The notes: generated by a model from the letters alone, not told the origin. Shown: positions 13,401-30,200, counted from the first letter of the stretch. The stretch: 64,000 nt of DNA from Glandiceps talaboti (GCF_964340395.1 NC_135549.1:9901342-9965341); one strand, 5' to 3'. Translations and numbers: made by a program.

Positions 13401-15400
13401 GTGATATGAAAACACACACACACAAACACACACACACAATCCACACCCCCCTATCACACACACATACACACAATCCACACCACCCTATCACACACACATA
13501 CACACAATCCACACCACCCTATCACACACACAATCCACACCCCCCTATCACACACACATACACACAATCCACACCACCCTATCACACACACATACACACA
13601 ATCCACACCACCCTATCACACACACACACACACACACACACAATCCACACCACCCTATCACACACATCGCCTCATCACACACACCTGAAACATTGTATGA
13701 AGATGTATGTGAGCAGTTCTTTCATATACTGTAAACACTGACATGTCATCACAGACAATAGTGATTTCTACCTTCTGTAATAACTGAGAACGACCACAAA
13801 TATTTGAATTTTCGACTTGTGTCCAAGGATTGTTTTGTGAAAACTGAAGATTTAAACTAAAGTGTCTTGAAAATGGTAGATATTTGATCACAGTTTTTAC
13901 AATAATTTTACAAAAGTTTTACAAATGACACATTCCAGTTTAACAAGTGTAATTTGACTGCAATCACCCTCCAAATATAGTCATAGATAAGATGATTTCA
14001 ATTTGGTTTTATTCATTCTTAAATCACCAGGTTTCCATAGAATACTATCAAAGAAAGTACTGTATTATGTTTTGACGATACAATATTATGTCCCGACATC
14101 AAAACTTACCTATAGGACAAAACAGTGTAAGTTTAGCAAGGTCCTTAGGATATAATGCTGCATATACACCAGCTACTCCCCCTCCCATGGAAATACCAAT
14201 AATATGGAATGGTGATTTATTCAGGCCATATGATTCCACAAACTGTCCGAAACAAAATGTCATTTGTGACGTCAAATTCTAGAATTTCATAATTGTTTTG
14301 CATGAGTTGGACATACACCAATTATACATCTTTTCTGTGAAAGATTTGTGAAAAGCAACTTTAGTGAATAAATTCATCAGAATGAAATCTTACTTGAAGG
14401 ATTCCTTTGAAAGCTAAAAATACACACATTTATTTCTTTGTTTTGTTATTCACAACTGTGCCATATTATTTTACCATATTGAAACTACAAAATGGTAACT
14501 AAGACAAGACACACTGTATCCTTAAACACATTCATCAGGTTGGTAAAACACAGTAATAATACATTCTTGTACAACAACCAAGGATTCTTATTCCTTACGA
14601 GTAATGTACGTTTCACCAGTTCAGGTTGACACGCTTTGTCAAATTGCCCATTTGCTGGCTTTACTGCTAGGTGGCGAACAGGCAAAACGTTTCTCGTAAG
14701 TAATAAGAATGGTACAAGAAAATATAATTATTAAGAAAAATTGAAGTTTCACACACACCTGGTGGATTTTTTCAGCCTGTGAGACCAGAGTATAGTCAAC
14801 TTTGAGTTTCCTGGTTGTATCTCCATGACCCGGCATATCTACACATACGATATGCAAGTCATTGGGCAATGCCTACAAATACAAGAAAAATAAGACTTAG
14901 CTGAACATTCGTTTGAAAATTTGAAGTATTCAGGGTCTGGAATTGCATTTATTTCATATAATAAACATGAATTCTGTTCTGTGGAGTATTATGACATAAC
15001 TTATTGGACTCCAGCTGATGAAGACTTACAATCAGAAATGGATCTATTGTGGAGTCATGATGGGTGAATGGTTAGCTTGACCGGCTTGGAATCTATAGGT
15101 TGCAGGTTCAAGCCCCGTTGCTGCCTGCTGTTTATTTCTGAGTGGCTAAAGTCCTTGGGCAAGATTTGAACCACGACTGTGCCTCAGTCAACCCAGCTGT
15201 ATAACTGGGGACCTGGTAGGATGTAGGTTGCAGTGTGAAGGCTTTAATCCTATGCGCTTAAATGGCTGCAATGGATTGTATGCTCCCCGGGGAGTTGAGG
15301 AAGACTAAAAGAGCTGTTGTGCCATTTCTGATCCAAGCCAGGGGTAATAATTGTAAAGTGCTTTGAGCACAGAGTGGGAAAGGGCTATATAAGAACCCAA

Positions 15401-15469
<69 letters not shown>

Positions 15470-15749
15470 CTATACATGTATAAACCTGCAAATGGTCTTT
15501 CATAAGATTGACTATTTGTGTATATGCTTGATAAGACATATTATGGCATTCAAAAAAATACATATCTGTGTTTTTCAAATGAAGATTATATAGCATTAGA
15601 GTCAGGTTGTCAGCTGATATATGCTGGCTTGGAATATTATAGTTAGCTCATCAGATTTAGTATTTACCATCTCATAGTTGTAATTTATCAACCTGCCAAT
15701 TGACAATACATGGACAAACAGATAGAGACAGAGAAGCAGACAGATAGAC

Positions 15750-15790
<41 letters not shown>

Positions 15791-17183
15791 GCTACCTAGA
15801 GACAGCAGACATGGGCAGACAGACAGACAAAGACACAGCTAGACGAATGGGCAGATACAGGCAGACAAAAACACAACATTGTCAATCAAACTGAGGCTGT
15901 CCAATGAATACACTATAGTGACTCACTTATATCTAAACCAGAGATAACAAATCAAACTTTGAGCTCTAAAATCTGATCAGAACAATGCACATCCATTTGT
16001 TACCCTCAAACTGCACAAAGTACATTCACACCCACTATTGTTTGTACTAGGGGTTTATGTGATTTAGACCAATACTAACAGACAAGTGAGGGAATACTAA
16101 CTTTTAAACACAGTGTGAGCAAGTAAAAATATCTCAAAAAGTATTCTGGTTACAACTTCACTGGTAACAACAAACAATGTGAGAAATGCTAGTCTAGCCT
16201 TCAAACAACAATAATAAATTATGGGGAATATCTTGTTCGGGTGACATGGCAGATTTGTTTAAACGTGTGGTGAAATATGTCATCATCTGATCATTCATTC
16301 ATTCCTACAATTATGGATTTATTTTGACAGATTCAGTTTTTATATAGGTTTACTATCATCTGGGTTCCTTTTGTGATAAACTCTGAACGTCTTGTCTTGA
16401 CTTCAACTGAGCTGAAACCCTAGCATGTAATAATGAAGACACATATACCTTGAGAGCTGGTGTCCACATATCTTTTGAACCTGAAAATCCATGTAAAAAC
16501 AACATTGATGGTTTGTTTGATTTCCCCTTCCCTCTTTCTGCATAACAAAATGTCATATCACCAGCTTTTTGATATTTTATACTCATACCAAGCTTGAAAA
16601 AGTTATACCTACAGATATGAAGAGAGAAGAAAACATATACGATGTCCTATAATGCAAAGTTGTTGTCTTAGAAACGAAAGGAAGTCACTACAATTCATGT
16701 CTTAGAAATGAAAGTAAGTCACTACGATATATTATATAAAATATTACTTTCAAATCTTCATACTTTAACAAAATATTTCCAGCGTGAAATTTAATATAAT
16801 CCATAATTCCACTGAAAGTACTGTGCATGCATAAAATATAAAAGACACCGCTGCAAGAAATCAATTTAATGACAAACTATCATTTCTAAGTAAATACAAG
16901 TGACAAAAGTCTACATTTCTCTAAAAGATACATGATTGTAATTTCAAGGGCGAAGATTCAGAAGTCTATTTGAGTATAAGCCAATGGTTTTTTGTATATT
17001 CCTTTGGCGATATTGATGATGAAATTGCCACAAAAGTACAAGTTAACGTAAGTTTTGAATTTACCTGACAAACAATTTGACGATGACTACTGGTTTGAAG
17101 TAAAACACAAGAGCACTGGCTGCAGCCATAGATCCAACAAGGCTTACAAAGCTTCCTGCAATGGCTACTGCTAATGACGACAT
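10497..17183 (-). CDS. ABHD6-like: ABHD6-like monoacylglycerol lipase, gene 1 of 3
   Basis: An alpha/beta-hydrolase expected to cleave monoacylglycerols such as 2-arachidonoylglycerol at a membrane. Eight coding exons (minus strand): 17065-17183, 16449-16608, 14759-14872, 14110-14242, 13179-13318, 12766-12820, 11766-11860, 10497-10643. They sum to 963 nt, or 320 residues, with all phases consistent and GT-AG introns. Residues 2-30 form an N-terminal membrane anchor. Visible motifs are FLHGF (oxyanion loop), DMPGHGDT, the nucleophile elbow GISMGG with Ser149, WGQYDK with Asp271, and KCGHS with His300, so the triad is complete. Vertebrate ABHD6 is slightly longer (337 residues) with the same spacing. 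The cap region (exon 5) differs strongly from genes 2 and 3, and exon 7 is six codons shorter. ABHD6 is the best family match; ligand preference is unknown. Confidence 0.88.
13406..13680. repeat. CA-rich minisatellite in intron of lipase gene 1
   Basis: Units of about 34-36 bp made of a (CA)n run plus AATCCACACCACCCTATC are repeated about six times, with variable CA length and a purer (CA)n near 13618-13642. It lies between exons 4 and 5 of the first ABHD6-like gene. Frames rich in HTHT are artefacts. Confidence 0.9.
14563..14718. mobile_element. Short inverted-repeat (MITE-like) element in intron
   Basis: GGATTCTTATTCCTTACGAG near 14580-14599 is mirrored by CTCGTAAGTAATAAGAATGG near 14692-14711, and outer TTCTTGTAC sequences pair as well. 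The whole is about 155 bp and lies in intron 3 of lipase gene 1. No transposase is present, so it would be non-autonomous. Confidence 0.5.
15050..15472 (+). mobile_element. tRNA-derived SINE-like element with ATT tail
   Basis: The head resembles a tRNA: an A-box-like GTGAATGGTTAGC near 15064, then the B box GGTTCAAGCCC near 15106-15116. A body of about 290 bp follows, then a LINE-type tail (AAAGTGCTTTGAGC and GGGCTATATAAGAAC) ending in a long (ATT)n run. This is the usual build of a tRNA-derived SINE moved by a partner LINE. It lies in intron 2 of lipase gene 1. Confidence 0.7.
15715..15870. repeat. (CAGA)n-rich microsatellite
   Basis: Tandem CAGA/GATA tetranucleotides, purest around 15750-15790 and decaying towards 15870. 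Intron 2 of lipase gene 1. Confidence 0.9.
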
Positions 17184-18837
17184 AGTGTATGTATATCTGC
17201 AAATTAAGCAATAAATTAATACATTATTATCATATTCATAACAACTGCACAACTTAGAATTGAAAATAAAAGTTTCATGTTATGCTAATTAGTGGTACAA
17301 ATGTATGAATAATCATGTGAATAACCACCAAGGAATACGGTTGAATAAACTTCACTGACAACATCATAAAAGTATTGATAGTTCAACCAGGAATATGATC
17401 CTCACTAATTCGTGTCGACCATGCTTTATACAAGCTGTGTATTGTTATTATCAGTTTGTACATTTTGTTTATTTGAAGGTGTGTTTTTGCATTTTGTTGT
17501 GTTTCGTTTTTGTTTTGTATGTTGTTGTTTTTCATTGTTGTGGTTGGTTGGTTGGTTTGTTGTTTGTAGTTGTGTTGTTGTTGTTGTTGTTGGGTTTTTT
17601 TTTTTGGGGGGGTGGCTTTGGTTTTGGTGGTAGTGGTGGGTGTGTTGGGGGGGGGGGGGTTAAAATTGTTTGAGTCCCTGCTCTCACATTATTGAAACCA
17701 TATAAATGGAGTTATCAATTAAGGGTTAAATGGAAAAATTCTGTTGTTTTCAGGACCAATATTTCTACAAATCTACTAGACATGTTTTCATACCTAAATT
17801 GTAATCCAATTCATATCCAAGGCCTTTACATCAATCCCAGAACAATATGCAAGGAGGTTAATACCTCCATGATGTAAGTAATATTTAAATTTGTCAATAG
17901 CTAACACAGTTCAAGCAAGCTCACTATGAAAAAGGAGTCCTACTTTACTTTTAACATCCAATATTACCGGTACACAAAATTAACCAGGTCTATAATCGCA
18001 CTATGACCGCTGTACTTGTTACTAATGATGACCTGAAATGATCAAAATAAGTTCAAACATTCGTTGTACATGCACTCAGTGATGAAACACACGCACACTT
18101 CTGTGTTCAATCCTTATCAAATCATGGATGTCTCACTAATACATCCATGATCAAATGGACTTACTGTTTGGACCGATCTGAAGACGCTCAAGACGTATTG
18201 TGCCCTCGACGCGACGCTCGGGCACTGAAATGACGATCACGCGTTTAGCTCTACGTGAACTCCGAACCTGCTTGGGAAGTTCACAATATGCCACTCTGGC
18301 AGATCGACAAAGCAGAATGGACTGAAAATCCTCTTCATGAGCCTGTAAATAAAGTTACGGTCGACTCGTCGGTAAGGGTCAAAGGATGCAAAGGAAGTCC
18401 AAAAATGTTTTCACCATTGGGGGCGCTCTTTTGTCAGCTGGTGGGTTCACCCACAGACGGGTGGGTCCTCAATTTAAAAATATACTATGGCGTGGCACGA
18501 CAGTAGGAGCATACAATGATATTACACTGTAATGTGTACATTTTTGGTTTGTATGACTGATTGTATGTTTAATAAATGCGGTCTGATATACAATGACAGT
18601 TTTCATCTTTCTTTATCTGTGGTACCAACAGGTGGCTTAGTTCAGATTCGAATATATGCGCAACCGAAATAGGCTATCAGAAAGCAGTTGTCTACAACTT
18701 CGGCCAATTATTTACTATTGTTTTAGATAAAAGAACTCATATGGGAGAGAAATGATTAACATGCCAATTGGTTTTAATGGATTTAAATCTAATAGCAATT
18801 GTAAGCTTATAAATGTACACATTTTGCGACGTGTATC
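17184..18837. other. 5' flank of lipase gene 1, no gene recognised
   Basis: A GT- and G-rich low-complexity patch lies at about 17460-17662, including a 12-13 base G run near 17647. The segment at 18170-18480 has noticeably more CpG than its surroundings and could be a promoter or 5' UTR for the minus-strand lipase gene, but no splice-supported exon was found. Confidence 0.45.
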
Positions 18838-18920
18838 GTAAGGCCCTAATGAATTTGTGCTGGCTTGTAAGTGCAATAATATTTAGGAGAAAATGTGACC
18901 CAATTCGAGAATCACAAGCA
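18838..18920 (+). repeat. Direct repeat flanking the retroelement cluster, left copy
   Basis: About 80 bp starting GGCCCTAATGAATTTGTGC and ending GAGAATCACAA. It recurs in the same orientation at 24564-24640 with a handful of substitutions. The pair brackets the Penelope-like element and LINE. It is too long and too divergent to be a target-site duplication. Confidence 0.75.
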
Positions 18921-18924
18921 GCTT

Positions 18925-18927
<3 letters not shown>

Positions 18928-18975
<48 letters not shown>
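18928..18975. repeat. (TA)n tract left of the Penelope-like element
   Basis: Nearly pure TA dinucleotides, about 48 bp, between the left direct repeat and the 5' flank of the retroelement. Confidence 0.95.
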
Positions 18976-18976
<1 letters not shown>

Positions 18977-19065
18977 CTCGGTGAGTATCAATCTGCTATA
19001 AGACAGTGCTCTATACCGCAGTGGCAGAGCGTAATAGTTTTGGTAGTACTGGAACTCTTTCTTGG

Positions 19066-19106
19066 GTGTAACTCGGAGTTTCACGCATATTGCGATCATC
19101 AGACAC
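19066..19106 (-). ncRNA. Hammerhead ribozyme motif in left terminal repeat
   Basis: An exact inverted copy of the motif at 20496-20536, read on the minus strand. It has the CTGATGA core (19096-19102), the stem II hairpin, GAAA and a short stem III. Predicted cleavage is between 19070 and 19069. Confidence 0.75.
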
Positions 19107-19149
19107 TCTGAGGCCTACTCTCTGGGTGTGCTGTATATATAGAGTGTAG

Positions 19150-20291
19150 TGGTCGGAATATTCATGCTACACAAATTAGCCAAAAAATACGGTAAAGAAA
19201 ACATAGGTCTATATAGGGACGACGGACTAGCCGCCTTCAAGAACATCACCGGAAGTAAATCAGAAAGTATCAGAAAAGACATAACTAAAACCTTCAAAGC
19301 CATGGGGTTAAAAATAACCATACTCACCAATCTGAAAACCGTCAACTTTCTAGACATAACGCTCAACCTCAACAACGGTAAATATTACCCTTACAGGAAA
19401 CCCAACGACAACCCCATGTACATACACACACAGTCTAACCACCCACCCAGCATCATCAAGAACATATCGTCAGCCATCGGCCGTAGAATTTCCGACATAT
19501 CATCCGACGAACACATCTTCAACCAGGCAGCCCCACTGTACCAAAATGCACTAAAAACCAGCGGCCACAAAGAGAACATCACGTACACCAGCACCCCGAC
19601 GCAGAAAAACAAGAAAAACAGAAATAGAAACACCATCTGGTTTAACCCACCATACAGCAAAAATGTAGCCACCAATGTAGGCAAACGATTCCTCAACCTA
19701 ATCACAAAACATTTCCCAGCAGACTCTAAGTTACACAAAATATTCAACAGAAACAATGTCAAAGTCAGTTATAGCTGCATGCCAAACATGGCTACCATAA
19801 TCAAAGCGCATAACGCCACCATCTCCAACAGCGAAACTAAACCCACTCAAAAACCCTGTAATTGCAGACAGAAAGACACCTGCCCTCTGAACGGCGAATG
19901 CCAAACGGAAAACATCGTATACCAAGCCACCGTCCACGGAAAACAAACAAAAGTATATATCGGTCTAACAGAGAACAACTTCAAACAGAGATACGCCAAC
20001 CACAAACAGTCATTCAAACATGAAAAACACGAAAACAGCACAGAACTATCAAAACACATTTGGAAACTGAAAAGAAACAATGAGCCTTTTTCCGTATCCT
20101 GGTCCATCAACAAGAAAGCCCAAGCATACACCAATAAAACAAAACGATGCAACCTGTGTTTAACCGAAAAACTAACTATTATTAAAGCAGACAAAAGCTC
20201 CACACTAAACAAAAGAACTGAGTTGATATCCAAATGCCGACACGAGAATAAGTTTTATTTGTCCAACTTCAATAGAGCATCTATCACCTAA
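19150..20291 (+). CDS. Penelope-like element protein: RT C-terminal part plus GIY-YIG endonuclease (partial)
   Basis: The frame emerges straight from the left terminal repeat after a TAG at 19140-19142. The first ATG is at 19164 and the stop at 20289-20291, about 380 codons. It starts just before the reverse transcriptase catalytic motif, here LYRDDGLA (bases 19209-19232), so motifs upstream of the active site are missing. The thumb region follows (NFLDITLNLNNG and a PYRKPN stretch), then a linker with clustered cysteines (CNCRQKDTCPLNGEC, from 19858). A GIY-YIG domain comes next, with VYIGLTENNFKQRYANHK as its core and ELSKHIW after it. The endonuclease sits C-terminal to the RT, as in canonical Penelope-like clades and unlike the permuted Naiad/Chlamys type. 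No frameshift is present, but the protein cannot be a full polymerase. Confidence 0.85.
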
Positions 20292-20495
20292 ACTATTAAA
20301 CCCGTTAACTAACGGAACATCAAAGCCCAACATGGAACAACCCGCCAACACTTACTTGTCCGCACCCAATAACCCACACAATAACAACCAACACCTCCAC
20401 ACATACAACACCTACCCACCGACACAGACAATAGTGATGGTATTTCTATTGTCTACACTCTATATATACAGCACACCCAGAGAGTAGGCCTCAGA

Positions 20496-20536
20496 GTGTC
20501 TGATGATCGCAATATGCGTGAAACTCCGAGTTACAC
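20496..20536 (+). ncRNA. Hammerhead self-cleaving ribozyme motif in right terminal repeat
   Basis: Core CTGATGA is at 20500-20506. Stem II is CGCA (20508-20511) with TGCG (20515-20518) closing an ATA loop. GAA is at 20520-20522. Stem III is ACT (20523-20525) with AGT (20529-20531) and a CCG loop. T20532 is the cleavage-site base, and ACAC (20533-20536) pairs with GTGT (20496-20499) as stem I. All catalytic-core positions fit. One deviation is a U-U apposition (20507/20519) between core and stem II. The very short stem III matches minimal type I hammerheads reported in Penelope-like elements. Cleavage is predicted between 20532 and 20533. Confidence 0.8.
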
Positions 20537-20562
20537 CCAAGAAAGAGTTCCAGTACTACCAA

Positions 20563-24436
<3,874 letters not shown>

Positions 24437-24563
24437 ACTCAGTAGTATATGTAAAATGTCTATGCTGGAGTAAACAGTGCTCAATACATATGTATGTAGA
24501 GCGGAGTAAATAACACAATATCAAGCAAGATAAACAGGAGCCGTTACACAGTGTATACATTTA

Positions 24564-24640
24564 GGCCCTAATGGATTTGTGCTGGCTTGTAAATGCAATG
24601 ATATTTAGGAGAGGAATGTGACCCAATTCGAGAATCACAA
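24564..24640 (+). repeat. Direct repeat flanking the retroelement cluster, right copy
   Basis: Direct-orientation partner of 18838-18920, differing at only a few positions and also followed within 25 bp by a short TA tract. Confidence 0.75.
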
Positions 24641-26263
24641 CTAGGTTTTCTTTGGTTTCTATATATATATATCTATTAGCCACGTTTGCATTGCCCGTAG
24701 ATGTAGAAAAACATATAGTAACAGATACAAACATGTAATGGGAGCTATGGTATTCATGTTTATGGAATTTTCATTTATTCATACATTTGTTCATTTTGTT
24801 TGTTTGTTTGTTTGTTTGTTTGTAACACATTTCCTTCCTCCCTCCCCCCCCCCCCCCCGTTGTGATATGATGCAAACATAGACTATGTCGAACAAAACTG
24901 CAACTATCTCTGCTGGAAAAAAACGTTGAGAGATGGAGTCGTTTTTTATAGGCTATTTGTTCTGAGTGTCTTTTTCTGAGGGTTCAATAGAAATTTCGTA
25001 AATCTTACCTCTAAGTGCGTGTGTGTGTGTGTGTGTACATGTGTGTGTGTGTGGGGGGGGGGGAGGGGGTCCTCCAAATTCCCCCAATACTAGCCTAGTA
25101 TCTAGTTGCGTGGGCATATTGCCTATCGTCTCCCACGATAATCAAAGTCCCCACATGAATACTAGTATACTAGACCAACTCAGTAATGTACATACAATCC
25201 CATAGCTAGACACTACTAGGTTCAAGGATAGGGGAAATCTCCTTCTACCTAAAGTAATTACGTCCATATACGAGATTGCAATAACTTGCACAGGTACAGC
25301 TTTTTTTGGAACAGTTTACCACCTAGCATCAGGATCACAGCCATCCAGATCTTCATTTCGTGATTCTCTAATAAAAACACTCATTAAACACTATATCCAC
25401 TAATTTTTGTATTTTATTATTTATTTGTTTGTTTTGTATTTAATATTTACTTTACACTGCCCTCTTTGCTTTAACAGTAACTTTGTGTGAACCCATAGTA
25501 TTGTTGTAACCATACAGAAATATCATACAAAATATCACTACATCATTACACAAATGTGGGGGGAAAAACGTTATAAGTGGAATTTTGTCATTTTTCTGCT
25601 GTCATTTTACTTCAGCATCAACACTGTTATCTTTCAACTTTGGAAAGTTTGAGTGGTTTGGTACTATATCATCACTATACCGGTAGGTGCACTCAAATCA
25701 TTTCAAATTTTCAATCATTTACTTTGTCATCAAATTCAAAGTTATAAAACCTAAAACTTATTATTTATTGTAAAATATCGTTATTTGGGTCAAAATTCAA
25801 TATGCATCACAAACAACACACTTCTTTGCATTGAGGCCCTAGTTCATACATAGAAACTTGTGGTGATGAAGAAGCGGTTGAATGAATATATACACCCATA
25901 TTATCACAGATGAACTTTCTTTTTATACCCGAGCTTTGACCTTGACCTCATCTTCAATGTCATTAGCCTTTCTTGCATTGCATGTGCATCATAAGCGATG
26001 GCGGGGTTGTAAAACTTAATTACTGACAAAGGTCAGCTAGCCTACAGTATTTTTTACCATATATACATTCACCACCACCATTTGTATATAAATTTGATAA
26101 GTTTAAAAGATTGATATGTTATGTCCACTCCCATGTCCTGTATGGGTATATACTAAAGATGCTAATTAAGTGCCAAAGTATATTGCAGACTGATGCATTA
26201 TTTACTCTGCATCTGCAACAAGCAAAACTTCCAATCATACTTGGCTAATTATACAGTAATAAA
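24641..26263. other. Intergenic region between LINE and lipase gene 2
   Basis: No gene recognised. It contains (GTTT)n near 24796-24822, a C run near 24845-24859 and (GT)n plus a G run near 25017-25067. From about 25495 the sequence aligns with 33920 onward: this is the left edge of the segment shared by lipase genes 2 and 3. Confidence 0.6.
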
Positions 26264-27066
26264 TTACTTATTTATGACAAATTCATTGAGGACTTGAGCT
26301 GCCTTCACAGGTCTGTCCATTGATATTGTGTGGCCACACTCTTGTAGAACATCTACACGTACAAGTGTCTTCATTTCTGATTTCAGAACATCTACGCCTG
26401 ACACATCAACAAACTGCAGATGAAAAGAAAGTGACATATACTATGGTAAAGGAGATTACATTATTATCATCATTATATATTATAATGATAAGAAGAACAA
26501 AATGTTGAAAGAATTTGTTAATGCTTTGTAAGCTGTTGTGTAAATGTTTTGTAGCTCTTTCAAGTCGAATGTGTATAAATAAATGAGATTACAGCAAAAA
26601 CAGGGTTGGTATGGCGTTTCACTGATGAGACATAACATTGTTTACAAACACATTCATATGATGCAGATCAACTTCAATCCCAATTATTGTAGAGGTGCCG
26701 TACACAGTCAGAATGTACAAGCACACAAGTATTCATCATACTTATCAGCTTGAAAATAAATAATTTAAGGATATAAGTCTCCTCCAAGATCTATGATTAC
26801 AAATGTCAATGTTCTTGCCATATACTAGACAGTGCATGTTTACACAAGTGATCAAAGATGGCTGCACAATTACTGATTCTTTATGGTACACTTATTGCTA
26901 AATCAGTTGATAATAGCTAAAGATAAGCATTGGGAATAAAATACACTCAACATTTATAGTATCCTCTTTATTGAACATAAAAGTAGTCAACAAATATGTA
27001 AATCTAGTACTTTTCCTGTGCCTTTTGCTGAAACAAGTGGCCAAATTACTTGGATGATTGACAAAC

Positions 27067-27157
<91 letters not shown>

Positions 27158-27209
27158 GACAGAGACACAGACTCACACAGAGACACACAGTCAGAGACAG
27201 AGACAGAGC

Positions 27210-27271
<62 letters not shown>

Positions 27272-30200
27272 TAGACAGATAGATAGAGACAGACAGACAG
27301 ACAGACAGAGACAGACAGACAGACAGACAGAGAGTGACAGAGAAAGAGAGACAGACAGACACATGCAGAGTCAGACACAGACAGAGACATAGACAGACAG
27401 AGGGACAGAGAGACAGACAGACAGACGCACACACAGACAGACAGACAGACATATTTTTTGTTTGCATTTGCACTGTAAATTTCCATTTTTGCTGATTTTG
27501 AGGGGTTATTTATTAACTGCTTTCTTTGGAATTTGATATGACTGTATGTTGCTATTTCAAAACTGCATTTAAGCTATCAAATTCTAACACGTTTACCTTA
27601 TCCTGTTGACCCCAAATCACCTGTGTTGGTGTTTGTATATCTGGTAACCTCTTCTGCAGTTCATCTCTATATTGGATAATGTCTGCCAATACTGTTGGCA
27701 TAACATATTCTAAAATGAGCTACCATAGACAAGCCAATACCGTTGGCATAACATATTCTAAAATGAGCTACCATAGACAAGCCAATACTGTTGGCATAAC
27801 ATATTCTAAAATGAGCTACCATAGACAAGTTCTTGTGGACTTTTTTCTATCTATCAAATATGCTGAACTTGCATTTCCTGATGCAAATACAAAGTTCATA
27901 CTATTATGCAAATTAGTAGACCAAGAAAAAGTAATAATTCGTTAACTTGTGGAACAAAATGACCATCACATCTTGGTTATATATTATTCAATGTGTTATA
28001 TGTGTTTTCAAACAGATTTACTTGTATTGGAGATAACATATAACCTAATTGCACTTACCATTCTGAAAAAATTCCCTATATGGTTTCTGAACCTCTTCTT
28101 CCATTTTATACATCTAGAAAGAATGATATTGAAATGTACATGCTAAAATATAAGTACAAGTGTAAGAGATATTCAAACTTACATGTTAGAATAATCCCTT
28201 TAAATCGACCAGATTTTCTGTCATACTAGGTATTACCCACATCTAAGTTATGCCACTTATGGAGTCCAAAAATACTTCTACAAATTTGATTGGGGTACGT
28301 GACATGATGAAGGGGGATGTACACAACAAAATCCACTCATAGTTTAAAAAGCATCATTGACCATCACATCACATCACATCACATCATCCCCCACGCAGAC
28401 TGTTGTAAGAGTGTGTTAATCAGCAGAGATCAGAGAGGCATGTGAGTAAATTATGACTATAGGATTTCTGTTTTTCAAATCCCAAGCAATGGTCCATACA
28501 GGCAGATTAATATTGGAGTGACAGGAAACTGCTTGTAAAAGACTACAAAGGTCTTTACAGAGCCAATCATTGAAGATAATTAGATATTCTGACCATTTAC
28601 ACACTTATATAGATTGCCCATATGTTATAATTGAATTTGTGAGTACAGAACTCCTGAATTCACTCTCAGCATAAAAACATCTTTGAACGATCTACTTATA
28701 ATTGTATCACACCTGCATGTAAATCTTACCGAGAAATACTCAGACATCTGTATGCTGATAATTGTTGCCAAACTTTAAATAAGTCATTTTATGCACACAT
28801 TACACCCATATTGCATTCTAGTGTCTCACTGTTTCAATGCATTCTCATATAGCAAAATTAGCCATTCTTAATGATTAGCTGTACACTGTTACAGTTGTGT
28901 TTGGTTGGCGTGCCTTGCATGTTGCATATTCGAATTCACTACTTTTCATAATTTAAGCTCCTGAAAAAACTGATTGTCACATTTTCATATAGTGTTGTAG
29001 TTGGTGCCATGAGGACGAAAACATGTTGATGTGATGTTCTCAACAAATAACAATGCAGTTCTAGTTATTCCAATATAAATGTATATGCTGCATTTAATGT
29101 TAGTGATTAATTATATGGAAGAAGAAATATTTCCCATTGAACATGCAGAAGGCTGTGTACTGACCAGAATTTACAAATTCTGGATAGTGCCTAATTCTTA
29201 CCCAGTCTGATGCTTTTGGTTCATTGTATATGGAGAGTCGCATCATATTCTTGAAGTCTGCTGCCGTTTCTGCAATTAACAGAAGTTTACTTCCTCCTCT
29301 TACTTCTTTGGTCACATGACTTAGTTCAGGAGTTAGAATTCCTATGTATGAAAAATAAGAATAATGTTGATGAATGATGGAGATGTCAAAAGGGCTATGT
29401 TGATATTATTGAGATTTGATACAGTACACAGCAACTAAAGTCTTACAGGACCAGTATTTTCCAACTACCGACATACTCTTCTGATTATTTTATCTTTTAT
29501 CATGGCAACCTGTACATTTTAGCAAAATATGAGTACACTACTATAAAACTACTTTCCCAATGAATGTCTAACTGCCATGAAACATATTCAAATCTGATCA
29601 ACCACATTCCTGGGCCAAGATACTACAAACTACATAATTATACAAAGATTACTGACGACGTTAACTTTAATGAGCTATTTGCATAATTTGAATTTTTGAG
29701 CTCGTGTATGTTTAGCGAGTAACTGGATACATACAATTTGCAACTTGGTTTACACATAGACATGTTTTGTTTAAGCTTAACAATGCCAGCATCAAAACAT
29801 GTTTATTGTCAGAAATGTACACTATTCATTGACATATAACTCTATGAGACCTTAATTCAGTCTAATATTGAGAAACTAACACAAGGGAGCACTTTTAGTT
29901 TACATCTAGTTTTCTTCTGATGCCTTACCTGCAGGACACATTAATGTAAGTTTAGCAAGGTCTTGAGGATATAATGCTGCATATACACCAGCTACTCCCC
30001 CTCCCATGGAGGTACCAATAATATGAAATGGTGATTTATTCAGACCATATGATTCCACAAACTGTAATACAGACAAACAAGATAAAACAAAACAAATGAC
30101 TAACATTTAAATTACTATATATATGTTGAACCTTTGTTTGAATAAGTTTTGGTGAATGACAGTTTTTAGAAGCTTACACCATCATTCCACCCCAGGTTTG

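Noticed and set aside
13406-13741. His-Thr-rich frame and a possible CRISPR-like array
   Set aside because: The units are tandem without unique spacers, the (CA)n core is simple sequence, and the genome is eukaryotic.
17395-17673. Hydrophobic Val/Cys/Gly-rich frame
   Set aside because: GT- and G-rich low-complexity DNA translated into hydrophobic residues; no paralogue or start context.
27018-27486. Long open frames rich in SLSLSV or REREDRQT on both strands
   Set aside because: They are translations of (GA)n and (CAGA)n microsatellites with no other protein character.
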